In this document: positions 1 to 8,386 of the stretch, piece after piece | Position numbering within the stretch: position 1 is the stretch's first letter | Layout of the letters: the number at the start of each line of letters is the position of its first letter | From: Phocaeicola fibrisolvens | GTDB taxonomy: Bacteria > Bacteroidota > Bacteroidia > Bacteroidales > Bacteroidaceae | Length of the DNA: 64,000 nt | Direction: 5' to 3' | NCBI RefSeq assembly: GCF_025567125.1 | Contig: NZ_JAOQJI010000011.1 | Coordinates: forward strand, 37,950 to 101,949 | Translations under genes and position numbers: made by a program | The notes under the pieces: generated by a model | The model's database searches: none | What the model saw: only the letters and a program-made list of their open reading frames with translations | What the model was told of the DNA's origin: nothing

Positions 1-249
1 GCGGCCCGGCACGTTCCCGTATTCGGTACCTTCCTCGACGGAGGAAACATCTATTCACAAGAGCTGTCAGACCACGGAGTGATTGTCATGGGAAACGAAG
101 GGAACGGAGTAAGCCAGGAAGTAGAAGCCCTCGTATCCCACAAGCTGCTTATCCCCAACTATCCGCAAGGACAGGAAACCAGCGAATCGCTGAACGTGGC
201 CGTAGCTACAGCCATTGTCTGTGCCGAATTCCGCCGCCGCATGTCATAG
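1..249 (+). CDS. TrmH/SpoU-family RNA 2'-O-methyltransferase, C-terminal part
   Basis: The reading frame is open from the window edge, so the N-terminus is missing. The 82 visible residues hold the last two SpoU/TrmH (SPOUT) motifs: MGNEGNGVS at residues 30-38 and SLNVA at 63-67. These form the knotted S-adenosylmethionine site. Family members 2'-O-methylate ribose in rRNA or tRNA; the exact target cannot be told from this fragment. The gene ends tail to tail with the next minus-strand gene, overlapping it by six bases. Family assignment is firm, substrate unknown. Confidence 0.9.
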   Translation, partial: AARHVPVFGTFLDGGNIYSQELSDHGVIVMGNEGNGVSQEVEALVSHKLLIPNYPQGQETSESLNVAVATAIVCAEFRRRMS

Positions 250-570
250 GCTGACCAACCGGCTTCCGGCGGTAAATGCCATCGACAGCACATCGAACGC
301 AACAACCTGAAAGGCCTTGAGAGGCTCACCGGCTTCCACCCCCTCAGATATACGAGAGCAAAAAGCCTGAAAGGACTCTCCTGTCCGGATTTCAGGCTGT
401 GACGGAGCAAGAATCACCAAGCCTCCCAGCCAGACGGTGTGCCGCATTTCCGCCTCCAGCGGCTCTACCGACACACAGCATCCACTTCCTTCGTCTACCC
501 CGATGCGCTGCATGCGAAACAAACGGTTCTGTCCCGCATGCCAAAGGAAATGAGAAGCATAATATTTCAT
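244..570 (-). CDS. conserved small protein of unknown function
   Basis: A 108-residue protein with no signal peptide or membrane segment and no motif I can name. I chose the ATG at 570 over the GTG nine bases further upstream because a GGAG sits just before the ATG and serves as ribosome binding site. It lies 11 bases after the stop of the DUF4296 lipoprotein gene and is probably the last gene of the lspA transcript. Its start and tight spacing favour a real gene, but nothing in the sequence reveals its role. Confidence 0.65.
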   Translation of the reverse strand: MKYYASHFLWHAGQNRLFRMQRIGVDEGSGCCVSVEPLEAEMRHTVWLGGLVILAPSQPEIRTGESFQAFCSRISEGVEAGEPLKAFQVVAFDVLSMAFTAGSRLVSL

Positions 571-581
571 TTTCTCCACAA

Positions 582-1454
582 TTAACGTCTCATGATTCTC
601 GCGCGCTGAATGCGTGGCAAGGAGTCCCTTCGAAGAGAGTCTCTATGCAAAGAATCCACGGGAACCACGACTGAATCAAGCACATTCACCGCGGGTGTCT
701 CGTACATCCGGTAACGCATCAGCTGAATGCCGCTGAGCAAGACAGAACTCTTTTCCGCTCCGGAATAATACATAAAGCCGCTCACGTTCTTGAAATTGAA
801 AGCCGAATCCGGACGAAGGAACAGACGTTGCATGCCTGAACCACTCACCACACGAGTAATTCCCTGCACACTGTCATTGTCAAACGTCACATTCAATCCC
901 ATCACGACTTTCCCACGCATTTTTCCTGCAGGCATAAACGAAAGATGTGCCTCCAAAACCAGGTTATCCTTCGGATGGAAGGAAGTATCGGCTTTCAAAT
1001 CAAATACGGCCTTGTTGGTCAACGGTGCAGAAGTCAGCCAGTAAATGGTACGGTCCTGCCACAAATCCACTGTATCTCCCGACAGCGACACCGACATTTC
1101 CCCGCTATGACGGGCTACCTGCTTCTTCAAACGGTCTGACGTATCGTTCATCCGCTTCTGCAAGTTCTGGTAAATGTTCGACATCTCGTCGCTGTGGCGC
1201 GAGTACCACGCCATCGAAGAATCAAATTCCGCCTCCGTGACGTGGTGTTTCTTGAACACATAGGCAAGGTAGGCCTCCTTCTTATAGTTTTCAGAATACG
1301 GCAAATCGGCACTCAGCGTCGTGGCCAGGTGATAATCATAAAGTAGATTCTCCATGGCCTGAGGCTGAATAATCTCCTTAGGCACTTTCTTGCCGCATCC
1401 GAACAGGCCGCACAGCATCATGGCCGAAATCCCTATAACCGCTATCCGTTTCAT
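582..1454 (-). CDS. DUF4296 domain lipoprotein
   Basis: A 290-residue predicted lipoprotein. A short signal peptide ends in a lipobox with Cys20 (LFGC), so the mature protein should be lipid-anchored in the cell envelope. Residues about 25-105 match DUF4296, a Bacteroidetes-specific helical domain of unknown function. The C-terminus is rich in Arg-Asp-Ser repeats (DSLHRDSLRRDSL). The start overlaps the lspA stop by four bases (ATGA), implying translational coupling to the lipoprotein signal peptidase, a fitting neighbour for a lipoprotein. Function is not known. Confidence 0.85.
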   Translation of the reverse strand: MKRIAVIGISAMMLCGLFGCGKKVPKEIIQPQAMENLLYDYHLATTLSADLPYSENYKKEAYLAYVFKKHHVTEAEFDSSMAWYSRHSDEMSNIYQNLQKRMNDTSDRLKKQVARHSGEMSVSLSGDTVDLWQDRTIYWLTSAPLTNKAVFDLKADTSFHPKDNLVLEAHLSFMPAGKMRGKVVMGLNVTFDNDSVQGITRVVSGSGMQRLFLRPDSAFNFKNVSGFMYYSGAEKSSVLLSGIQLMRYRMYETPAVNVLDSVVVPVDSLHRDSLRRDSLPRIQRARIMRR

Positions 1455-2107
1455 TTCTTGGCTTCTTTGGAAGTAGTGGACTCTGTACGGGCACCCGTAT
1501 TCAGGTAGCGCGAATAAAAAATGAGCAATGCAATGATGCCGCAGCTGATGGCCGCATCGGCAAAATTGAATATCGGACTGAAGAAGATAAAATGGTCACC
1601 TCCCACAAAAGGCATCCAGTCGGGCCAGTAGGTGTCGATAATCGGGAAATAGAACATGTCCACCACCTTTCCGTGCAGCCAGCTGGAATAGCCTTCACCC
1701 AGCGGCACCCACGAAGCAATCTGCGAATGTGTGCTCTCACTGAAAATCTCGCCATAGAACACACAGTCGATGATGTTGCCCACCGCTCCGGCCAGAATCA
1801 GGGAAAGACACACCAGGTAACCGTTCTTCACTTTGTCCGTGGTCCGTTTCACCAGCTTGGTAATGTACACCGTAATCAACACGGCCGCCACAATGCGGAA
1901 CAGCGTCAGAAACAGTTTGGCGAAAATCTCAAGCCCGAAAGCCATACCGTTGTTTTCGGTGAAATAAATATAAAACCAGTCGGTCACATGAATGTTCTCA
2001 TGCAGAAACATGTTTGTCTTTACCGAAATCTTGATAAGCTGGTCAATAATCAGCACCCCTGCCACCACAAGAGCGGCCAGACGACCCTGAGTGAGAAATT
2101 TCTTCAT
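1451..2107 (-). CDS. lspA: lipoprotein signal peptidase (signal peptidase II)
   Basis: An inner-membrane aspartyl protease that removes signal peptides from diacylglyceryl-modified prolipoproteins. The 218-residue protein has four hydrophobic segments and the family motifs: NNGMAF (52-57), GNIID with catalytic Asp114, and NFADAAI with catalytic Asp184. I start it at ATG 2107 (MKKFL); a longer frame upstream adds 20 residues that do not look like LspA. It is about 50 residues longer than proteobacterial LspA because of a loop between the catalytic aspartates, as is common in Bacteroidetes. It forms an operon with the DUF4296 gene. Confidence 0.96.
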   Translation of the reverse strand: MKKFLTQGRLAALVVAGVLIIDQLIKISVKTNMFLHENIHVTDWFYIYFTENNGMAFGLEIFAKLFLTLFRIVAAVLITVYITKLVKRTTDKVKNGYLVCLSLILAGAVGNIIDCVFYGEIFSESTHSQIASWVPLGEGYSSWLHGKVVDMFYFPIIDTYWPDWMPFVGGDHFIFFSPIFNFADAAISCGIIALLIFYSRYLNTGARTESTTSKEAKK

Positions 2108-2227
2108 CTTCTTTAAATTACAAATCAATTCAAAAAAATTGAGAACTGAAAATTGAAAACAGGCCACTCTGAAAAGCAGTGTTTTTCAACCTTCAATTCC
2201 CAACTTCGAGTTAAAAACTAATGTTCG

Positions 2228-2608
2228 TTACTTCTTTCCATGCTGCTTGGCTTCAATGCTCAATGTGGCATGAGGAACCGCACGAAGACGCTCAGCGGGA
2301 ATCAACTTTCCTGTTTCACGACAGATTCCGTAGGTTTTGTTTTCAATACGTACCAGTGCCGCACGCAGGTTTTGAATGAACTTCAGCTGACGAGCTGCCA
2401 GACGAGTGGTTTCTTCCTTCGACAATGTGTTGGCTCCTTCTTCCAAGACCTTGTATGTAGGAGATGTATCGTCTGTATCGTTCCCATCCGTGTTCATTAT
2501 ACTACTTTTCAGTTTCTCATAGTCGCGTTCCGCGAGCTGAAGTTTTTCCATGATAATGGCGCGGAATTCTTCAAGTTCAGCGTCAGAATACCTCGTTTTT
2601 TCAGCCAT
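2228..2608 (-). CDS. TraR/DksA-family transcription regulator with degenerate zinc finger
   Basis: A 126-residue DksA-type protein. An N-terminal helical part (1-90) would form the coiled coil that enters the RNA polymerase secondary channel, followed by the C-terminal zinc-finger module. That module keeps the fold signature (YGICRETGKLIP, then RLRAVPHATLSIEAK) but only one of the four canonical zinc cysteines, Cys96; the others are Thr and nonpolar or small residues. Known relatives modulate transcription with ppGpp. It lies between ileS and lspA on the same strand. Whether it still binds metal is doubtful. Confidence 0.88.
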   Translation of the reverse strand: MAEKTRYSDAELEEFRAIIMEKLQLAERDYEKLKSSIMNTDGNDTDDTSPTYKVLEEGANTLSKEETTRLAARQLKFIQNLRAALVRIENKTYGICRETGKLIPAERLRAVPHATLSIEAKQHGKK

Positions 2609-2637
2609 AGTGCTTAAAGTTTTAAGTTAATAATAGT

Positions 2638-2664
2638 ATCCACCCGGCACAGAACCGGGTGGAT
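2638..2664 (-). terminator. hairpin between ileS and dksA-like gene
   Basis: A perfect 10-bp inverted repeat (ATCCACCCGG / CCGGGTGGAT) with a 7-nt loop starts just past the ileS stop codon. No strong U-tract follows on the minus strand, so it may be a processing or stabilising hairpin rather than a full terminator. Confidence 0.5.
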
Positions 2665-2673
2665 GAGTTCATA

Positions 2674-5600
2674 TTACAATTTCGTTACATTTACATACAA
2701 CGAAAAGTCATCAAAACTAATTTCCGTGCCGTTTTCCACCTCATCGGCCAGAACCAATGAGTTAGCCAGCACTTGGTTGCAAATATAAGTATTATATTCA
2801 TTTATCGCGTCATCGGTATTCGGATTTTTTGACAGCACGATGGCAATCTTGTCGGTAATCTCGAAACCGCTGCTCTTACGGATGTTCTGAATACGGTTCA
2901 CCAGTTCACGGGCGATACCTTCACGCTTCAGTTCGTCGGTCACGGTCACTTCCAGCGCTACGGTCAGTTTGCCTTCATTGGCTACCAGCCAGCCCGGGAT
3001 GTCCTCGCTGAAGATTTCCACATCCGATGCTTCCACTACGGCCTCCCCGCCTTCCAGCTGGAAGGTGTAGCTTCCGTTCTTCTCCAGTTCGGCGATGGCT
3101 TCCTGCGACATGCCTGCCACGGCAGCAGCTACGGCCTTCATCTGTTTTCCGAATTTCGGGCCCAGCTTCTTGAAGTCGCATTTCACTTTCTTCACCAGCA
3201 CACCTGCCCCACCGTCCACGAACTTGATTTCCTTCACGTTCACCTCGTTCATGATCAGGTCTTTCACTGCCTCGATATGCTGTTTCTGTGCTTCGTCTAC
3301 CACCGGAATCATGATACACTGCAGCGGCTGACGCACCTTGATGTTCACCTTACGGCGCAAAGCCAGTACCATAGAAGTAACATCCTGTGCCATCTGCATA
3401 CGGGCTTCCAGTTCCGCATTGATCAGGCTTTCGTCGGCTACCGGGAACTTGGCAAGGTGTACAGAAACCACCTGGTCGCGTCCGGTCACGCCAATCAAGT
3501 CCATATACAGACGGTCGGCATAGAACGGAGCAATCGGTGCCATCAGTTTGGCTACGGTCTCCAAGCAAGTGTAGAGTGTCTGATAAGCAGACAGCTTATC
3601 GGTCGACATGGCACTGCCCCAGAAACGTTTACGGTTCAGACGCACGTACCAGTTACTCAAGTTATCGTTTACAAAGTCGGTAATCAGACGTCCGGCCTTG
3701 GTCGGTTCGTAATCCGTAAAGCAAGCATCCACGTTCTTGATCAGCGTGTTCAGCAACGACAGAATCCAGCGGTCGATTTCCGGACGTTCGTTCATCGGCA
3801 CGTCCTTCTCCGCGTAGGTAAAGCCATCCACGTTGGCATACAAGGCAAAGAATGAATACGTGTTGTACAAGGTACCGAAGAACTTGCGGCGTACTTCGTC
3901 CACTCCTTCCGTATCAAACTTCAGATTGTCCCACGGAGAAGAGTTCGTAATCATGTACCAGCGCAACGGGTCGGAACCGAACTTCTCGATGGCACCGAAC
4001 GGGTCGACGGCATTGCCCAGACGCTTCGACATCTTGTTGCCGTTCTTGTCGAGCACCAGACCATTGGAGATGACGTTCTTGTAAGCCACACTGTCGAACA
4101 CCATCGTAGCGATGGCATGCAGCGTGAAGAACCATCCACGTGTCTGGTCTACCCCTTCCGCAATGAAGTCAGCCGGATAGTAGCTGCGAGAGTCTATCAG
4201 TTCCTTGTTTTCAAACGGATAGTGCAACTGTGCATACGGCATGGAACCTGAATCGAACCATACGTCAATCAAATCCGACTCACGCTTCATCGGCTTGCCC
4301 GAAGCAGATACCAGGATGATGTCGTCTACATACGGACGGTGCAAGTCAATCTTGTCGTAGTTCTCCTTATTATATACGCCCGGCTGGAATCCCAGTTTCT
4401 TGTACGGATTTTCCGTCATGAAACCGGCAGCCACCGATTTTTCAATTTCGTTATACAGTTCTTCTACTGAACCGATGCAGATTTCCTCGCCTTCCTCGCT
4501 TCTCCAGATAGGCAGCGGTGTACCCCAGTAGCGCGAACGGCTCAAGTTCCAGTCGTTCAGGTTTTCCAACCATTTTCCGAAACGGCCTGAACCCGTAGAT
4601 TCCGGTTTCCAGTTGATGGTCTTGTTCAGTTCCATCATACGTTCCTTGCAAGCCGTAGAACGGATGAACCAGCTGTCCAGCGGATAATACAACACCGGTT
4701 TGTCGGTACGCCAGCAGTGCGGATAGTTGTGCACATGCTTTTCGGTCTTGAACGCCAGTCCCTGCTGTTTCAGCATCATGCAGATATACACGTCGAGTGA
4801 TTCGGCTGCCTGAGCAGCTTTCTCGTCGTATTTGCCGTCGACGGTAAACTGCGGGTCGTATGCGTTCTTCACCCAGCGGCCTTGGTATTCCTTGTATTTC
4901 TCTACATCCACACATTCCTTCACGAACGCCTCATCCAGTTCCTCCATCAGATAGAACTTACCGGTCAGGTCGACCATCGGACGAGTTTCACCCTTTTTGT
5001 TGATCATGAACAAAGAAGGGATGCCCGCCGCACGTGCCACGTTGGCATCGTCGGCACCGAATGTCGGCGCGATGTGTACGATACCCGTACCGTCTTCCGT
5101 AGTCACATAGTCACCCGGAATCACGCGGAACGCTTTGTCGGCAGCCTCTTTCCATGTACCGTCTTCGGCAGCTTCCACCGGTTTCACCCACGGGATAAGC
5201 TGTTCGTATTCCATACCCACGAGGTCGGTACCCTTGTACTCACCAACCACCTTGAACGGAACCAGTTTGTCGCCCGGCTTGTAGTCTTCCAGTGCCAAAC
5301 CTTCCGCCTTCTTGTTGAAGTGCGCATACAGCAACGGTTTGGCCAGTACCACCGTCATTTTCTCGCCATTGTATGAATTGTATGTCTGTACGGCCACGTA
5401 GTCAATCTTCGGGCCCACGCAGAGAGCCGTATTTGAAGGCAAAGTCCACGGAGTAGTCGTCCATGCGATGAAGTACGGTGTACCCCACTCCGCCATTTCC
5501 GGTTTCGGGTTCTTCATCTTGAACTGAGCCACCACGGTCAGGTCTTTCACGTCGCGGTAGCATCCCGGCTGGTTCAGCTCGTGCGAGCTCAATCCCGTAC

Positions 5601-6162
5601 CAGCAGCCGGAGAATACGGCTGGATGGTGTAACCCTTGTAGAGCAAGCCTTTCTTGTAAAGCTGTTGCAACAGCCACCACAAGGTTTCAATGTAGCGGTT
5701 GTCGTAAGTGATGTACGGGTTGTCCAGGTCTACCCAGTAACCCATCTTATGTGTAAGGTCGGTCCATTCTTTCGTGAACTTCATGACATCCGTGCGGCAG
5801 TGCTTGTTGTAGTCTGCCACCGAAATCGTTTTACCGATATCCTCCTTGGTGATGCCCAGTGCCTTTTCCACTCCCAGTTCCACCGGCAGTCCGTGTGTGT
5901 CCCATCCGGCTTTACGCTTTACCTGGAAGCCCTTCATGGTCTTGAAACGGCAGAATGTATCCTTAATCGTACGCGCCATTACGTGGTGAATGCCCGGCAT
6001 ACCGTTGGCTGAAGGGGGACCTTCGTAAAACACGAAAGAAGGACATCCCTCACGTTCCGTCATACTTTTGGAAAACACATCGTTCTCATCCCATGTTTTC
6101 AGCACCTCCTTGTTGATTTCCGACAAGTTGAGCTGCGAATATTCAGTAAACTTCTTACTCAT
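2674..6162 (-). CDS. ileS: isoleucyl-tRNA synthetase, type 2, with GXHH signature
   Basis: Class I synthetase that charges tRNA-Ile, 1162 residues, full length for the long eukaryote-like (IleRS2) branch. The nucleotide-binding signature normally written HXGH reads G57-I-H-H60. The second signature is KMSKR (canonical KMSKS). The editing domain (about 200-400) and the C-terminal anticodon-binding region are present. In IleRS2 enzymes, the swapped GXHH form has been associated with very high resistance to mupirocin. The start is ATG 6162 with an AT-rich leader and candidate TAAATTTG boxes upstream. Confidence 0.97.
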   Translation of the reverse strand: MSKKFTEYSQLNLSEINKEVLKTWDENDVFSKSMTEREGCPSFVFYEGPPSANGMPGIHHVMARTIKDTFCRFKTMKGFQVKRKAGWDTHGLPVELGVEKALGITKEDIGKTISVADYNKHCRTDVMKFTKEWTDLTHKMGYWVDLDNPYITYDNRYIETLWWLLQQLYKKGLLYKGYTIQPYSPAAGTGLSSHELNQPGCYRDVKDLTVVAQFKMKNPKPEMAEWGTPYFIAWTTTPWTLPSNTALCVGPKIDYVAVQTYNSYNGEKMTVVLAKPLLYAHFNKKAEGLALEDYKPGDKLVPFKVVGEYKGTDLVGMEYEQLIPWVKPVEAAEDGTWKEAADKAFRVIPGDYVTTEDGTGIVHIAPTFGADDANVARAAGIPSLFMINKKGETRPMVDLTGKFYLMEELDEAFVKECVDVEKYKEYQGRWVKNAYDPQFTVDGKYDEKAAQAAESLDVYICMMLKQQGLAFKTEKHVHNYPHCWRTDKPVLYYPLDSWFIRSTACKERMMELNKTINWKPESTGSGRFGKWLENLNDWNLSRSRYWGTPLPIWRSEEGEEICIGSVEELYNEIEKSVAAGFMTENPYKKLGFQPGVYNKENYDKIDLHRPYVDDIILVSASGKPMKRESDLIDVWFDSGSMPYAQLHYPFENKELIDSRSYYPADFIAEGVDQTRGWFFTLHAIATMVFDSVAYKNVISNGLVLDKNGNKMSKRLGNAVDPFGAIEKFGSDPLRWYMITNSSPWDNLKFDTEGVDEVRRKFFGTLYNTYSFFALYANVDGFTYAEKDVPMNERPEIDRWILSLLNTLIKNVDACFTDYEPTKAGRLITDFVNDNLSNWYVRLNRKRFWGSAMSTDKLSAYQTLYTCLETVAKLMAPIAPFYADRLYMDLIGVTGRDQVVSVHLAKFPVADESLINAELEARMQMAQDVTSMVLALRRKVNIKVRQPLQCIMIPVVDEAQKQHIEAVKDLIMNEVNVKEIKFVDGGAGVLVKKVKCDFKKLGPKFGKQMKAVAAAVAGMSQEAIAELEKNGSYTFQLEGGEAVVEASDVEIFSEDIPGWLVANEGKLTVALEVTVTDELKREGIARELVNRIQNIRKSSGFEITDKIAIVLSKNPNTDDAINEYNTYICNQVLANSLVLADEVENGTEISFDDFSLYVNVTKL

Positions 6163-6214
6163 AATTATTATGTGATTTTTTATCTATTATCTAGTTTATC
6201 AGGAAGAACCCTCC

Positions 6215-6235
6215 CAAATTTAGGCTGCAAATTTA
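6215..6235 (-). promoter_or_regulatory. candidate ileS promoter -7 boxes
   Basis: Two overlapping-phase TAAATTTG boxes on the minus strand (6215-6222 and 6228-6235) match the Bacteroides -7 consensus TAnnTTTG, 53-73 bases before the ileS start. A clear -33 TTTG partner is not evident, so which box is used is open. Confidence 0.45.
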
Positions 6236-6298
6236 TAAGAAAAAAAAGTTATATAAAAGAAATCGGCAGAAAAACGATGAAGGGACTGACGAAGAGAA

Positions 6299-6421
6299 CT
6301 ACTTTCTCTTCGCCAACTCGGAGGATATCATTTCGGCTTGCTTGATAACCGTCTCTGTAGCGAGCATTTGCATATCCGGCAGATAACCATAACGGCGTAA
6401 CAGGCGTTTGAAAATCATCAT
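6299..6421 (-). pseudogene. 40-codon frame resembling the C-terminus of a type I restriction HsdR subunit
   Basis: A 40-residue frame whose residues 4-31 (RRYGYLPDMQ, then TETVIKQAEM) resemble the C-terminal end of HsdR, the DUF3387 region of type I restriction enzymes. The rest of HsdR is absent. Its ATG overlaps the stop of the preceding gene by four bases (ATGA), so it could still be translated as the fourth member of the defence-like operon. I read it as the scar of a lost restriction system into which the operon was placed; a functional small protein is the alternative. Confidence 0.5.
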
Positions 6422-7251
6422 ATCAGTTTATTAAGCATCAATTTAATATCTTCCGGCACTCTTTTTTCATCCATCGCATCCAAATGAAATCCATGATACG
6501 TGTTCTCACTTTCACACTTGAACTCAATATACTGATTATGTACCTGATCGAAAAAGTAAAGCACTCTCAAATCTGCTCCAATAGCTTTCAGAAGCATATT
6601 CTCCGCTTCTTCTCTACTACACATCAATATAGACACTTTCTCACCTTTATTGGCCGGATGTGCCCCTTTCCCGTTCTCTCCATGCTTTGGATTCAGATTG
6701 AATATCCGTTGGGGCTTACGGTTGGTTTCATACCATTTTAAAACAGATTTAAAGTCAGCTTTCCTGACCTCCAGTTCCCAATCTGCCTGATTACGCTTTA
6801 CCTGAATTACTTTAACGGCATCCGAAAAAGCATCCTGATTTACCAAAAGAAATACACTTCCATCTGTAGCCACCGCCTTCCGCTCTGCCATTTCGCACAA
6901 TGTATCATCCTTTATTGGCAAGCCATGACACATATAGCTTTCCGTATCCTTCTGTACTTTCTGCATCCGCCAGTTCTCTCCCCATCGGCTCATCACCATA
7001 CGCATACGGGTCTTGATACTGGGATAGCACTCTTCTATCGTCTCTACAGGATACAGGAATGACGATACATTGTCCGCATCATAGTAGCCTTCGTAGTTTT
7101 CGTTTGCTATAAACCTACATATTTCGTTTATGTTTTCTATCACCTTCAAGATTTCATTTTCAGTCATGACACCTTTGGTCCTAATATACTCCGGTTGTCC
7201 TTCCACTTCCTCATATCTCGGCAGCAATAAAAATAACTCGCTATGCTCCAT
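6418..7251 (-). CDS. unknown protein, third gene of DUF262-ATPase operon
   Basis: A 277-residue soluble protein I cannot assign to a named family. The N-terminal half is mixed and acidic. The C-terminal half has a striking conserved-looking stretch, RIFNLNPKHGENGKG around residues 182-196, followed by a segment with IEFKCE and YHGFHL near the end. Such polar Asn/His/Gly/Glu patches could be catalytic, but this is inference. It starts one base after the DUF3696 ATPase stop, so the two are almost certainly co-translated. A role as effector or adaptor of an ATPase-based defence system is plausible and unproven. Confidence 0.75.
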   Translation of the reverse strand: MEHSELFLLLPRYEEVEGQPEYIRTKGVMTENEILKVIENINEICRFIANENYEGYYDADNVSSFLYPVETIEECYPSIKTRMRMVMSRWGENWRMQKVQKDTESYMCHGLPIKDDTLCEMAERKAVATDGSVFLLVNQDAFSDAVKVIQVKRNQADWELEVRKADFKSVLKWYETNRKPQRIFNLNPKHGENGKGAHPANKGEKVSILMCSREEAENMLLKAIGADLRVLYFFDQVHNQYIEFKCESENTYHGFHLDAMDEKRVPEDIKLMLNKLI

Positions 7252-7252
7252 A

Positions 7253-8386
7253 TCAAAATCCGGTTAACGTTTGCAGGTCAATATCTATCTGGTCAAAGAA
7301 TCCCTTTGGAGGACGGATAATACGCCCAGTCTCCGAAATCTGCAACCGGTGCGACAAAGCCGTATGTCCGTGTTCTTCTCGCTCAAAATAGTATATGGAA
7401 AGCCTATCTGGAGTAATCCACTTCTTGTTTACAGCTACCAGACTGCCGTTTATGATGTGGTCGCTATGTGATTCTATGATGATTTGCACGCCGTGAGCCA
7501 CTGCTTTCGATATCAATTCCATCAACACGGCCTGTCCTTTGGGATGCAAGTGTGCCTCCGGGTTCTCAATCAGTATAATGGCATCCTTATCCGCACTTAA
7601 CACGGCTATCAATATGGGTAATACATACGTAATTCCAAACCCCGTGTTCAGGGCTGTAATATCCTCCGTAATGGTATTCCCCTCACGATTGAATTTATAT
7701 TTCAATTTGAAATCTTCTCCAGCCGGCTCAATATTAATCTTGATATTGGGTGAAACCAGACGCAACCAACGTTCCACTTGCACAGCAAGCCGATAATCGG
7801 GCGTAATATCTTCTTTGTCTATGATAGCCAGTTCTTCTATGGGAATATTGAGGTTCTTATACTGCTCCAGAAAATGCACTGCATATTCGCACTGCCCCAT
7901 GCTTTTGGATATCTGTTTCTTGGTTACCACCAAAGAAGTATCACGGTTATAACTCTTTTGAGGTCCGAACCGGAAAGCACTCAGGTATTGGAATTTCTCA
8001 TTGAACAATGAATATTTTGACAATACGGCTTTTGAAGTTTCATTATCCTCTGCTCCAGGCAACATCGTGTCCATGATGTTGTCGGGATACTCAAACGAAA
8101 AATTCAAATCAGCTTGCTCCGCAAATTTCATGTCAATATTTAAGGTATGTTCTCTTGAAGCCTGACAAGCCAGTTCTCCCGATATCCCGGCATCGCACAA
8201 ATCGCCTTTCAGATTCAAACCAGCATCCAAGTCGTTCATCATAAAAGACTGACGCAACAGAATCAACGACTGTATAACTGTTGACTTTCCCATGCCATTC
8301 ATTCCTGTAAGGATTGTCAGTCCGTTCAAATCCAGATCCGTATGGTCATGAAGCTTTAAATTATTTATGCTCAAATGGGTTATCAT
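7253..8386 (-). CDS. AAA ATPase with DUF3696 C-terminus
   Basis: A 377-residue ABC/SMC-like AAA ATPase of the OLD-related predicted-ATPase group. Walker A is GMNGMGKST (28-36). Walker B is in ILIENPEAHLHP in the C-terminal half, followed by the H-loop region IIIESHSDH. The final 40 residues, with PKGFFDQIDID, match the DUF3696 tail found in this group. No TOPRIM or nuclease domain is visible, so it probably acts as sensor or motor for its operon partners. The start overlaps the DUF262 stop (ATGA). Such ATPases are common in phage-defence loci. Confidence 0.88.
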   Translation of the reverse strand: MITHLSINNLKLHDHTDLDLNGLTILTGMNGMGKSTVIQSLILLRQSFMMNDLDAGLNLKGDLCDAGISGELACQASREHTLNIDMKFAEQADLNFSFEYPDNIMDTMLPGAEDNETSKAVLSKYSLFNEKFQYLSAFRFGPQKSYNRDTSLVVTKKQISKSMGQCEYAVHFLEQYKNLNIPIEELAIIDKEDITPDYRLAVQVERWLRLVSPNIKINIEPAGEDFKLKYKFNREGNTITEDITALNTGFGITYVLPILIAVLSADKDAIILIENPEAHLHPKGQAVLMELISKAVAHGVQIIIESHSDHIINGSLVAVNKKWITPDRLSIYYFEREEHGHTALSHRLQISETGRIIRPPKGFFDQIDIDLQTLTGF

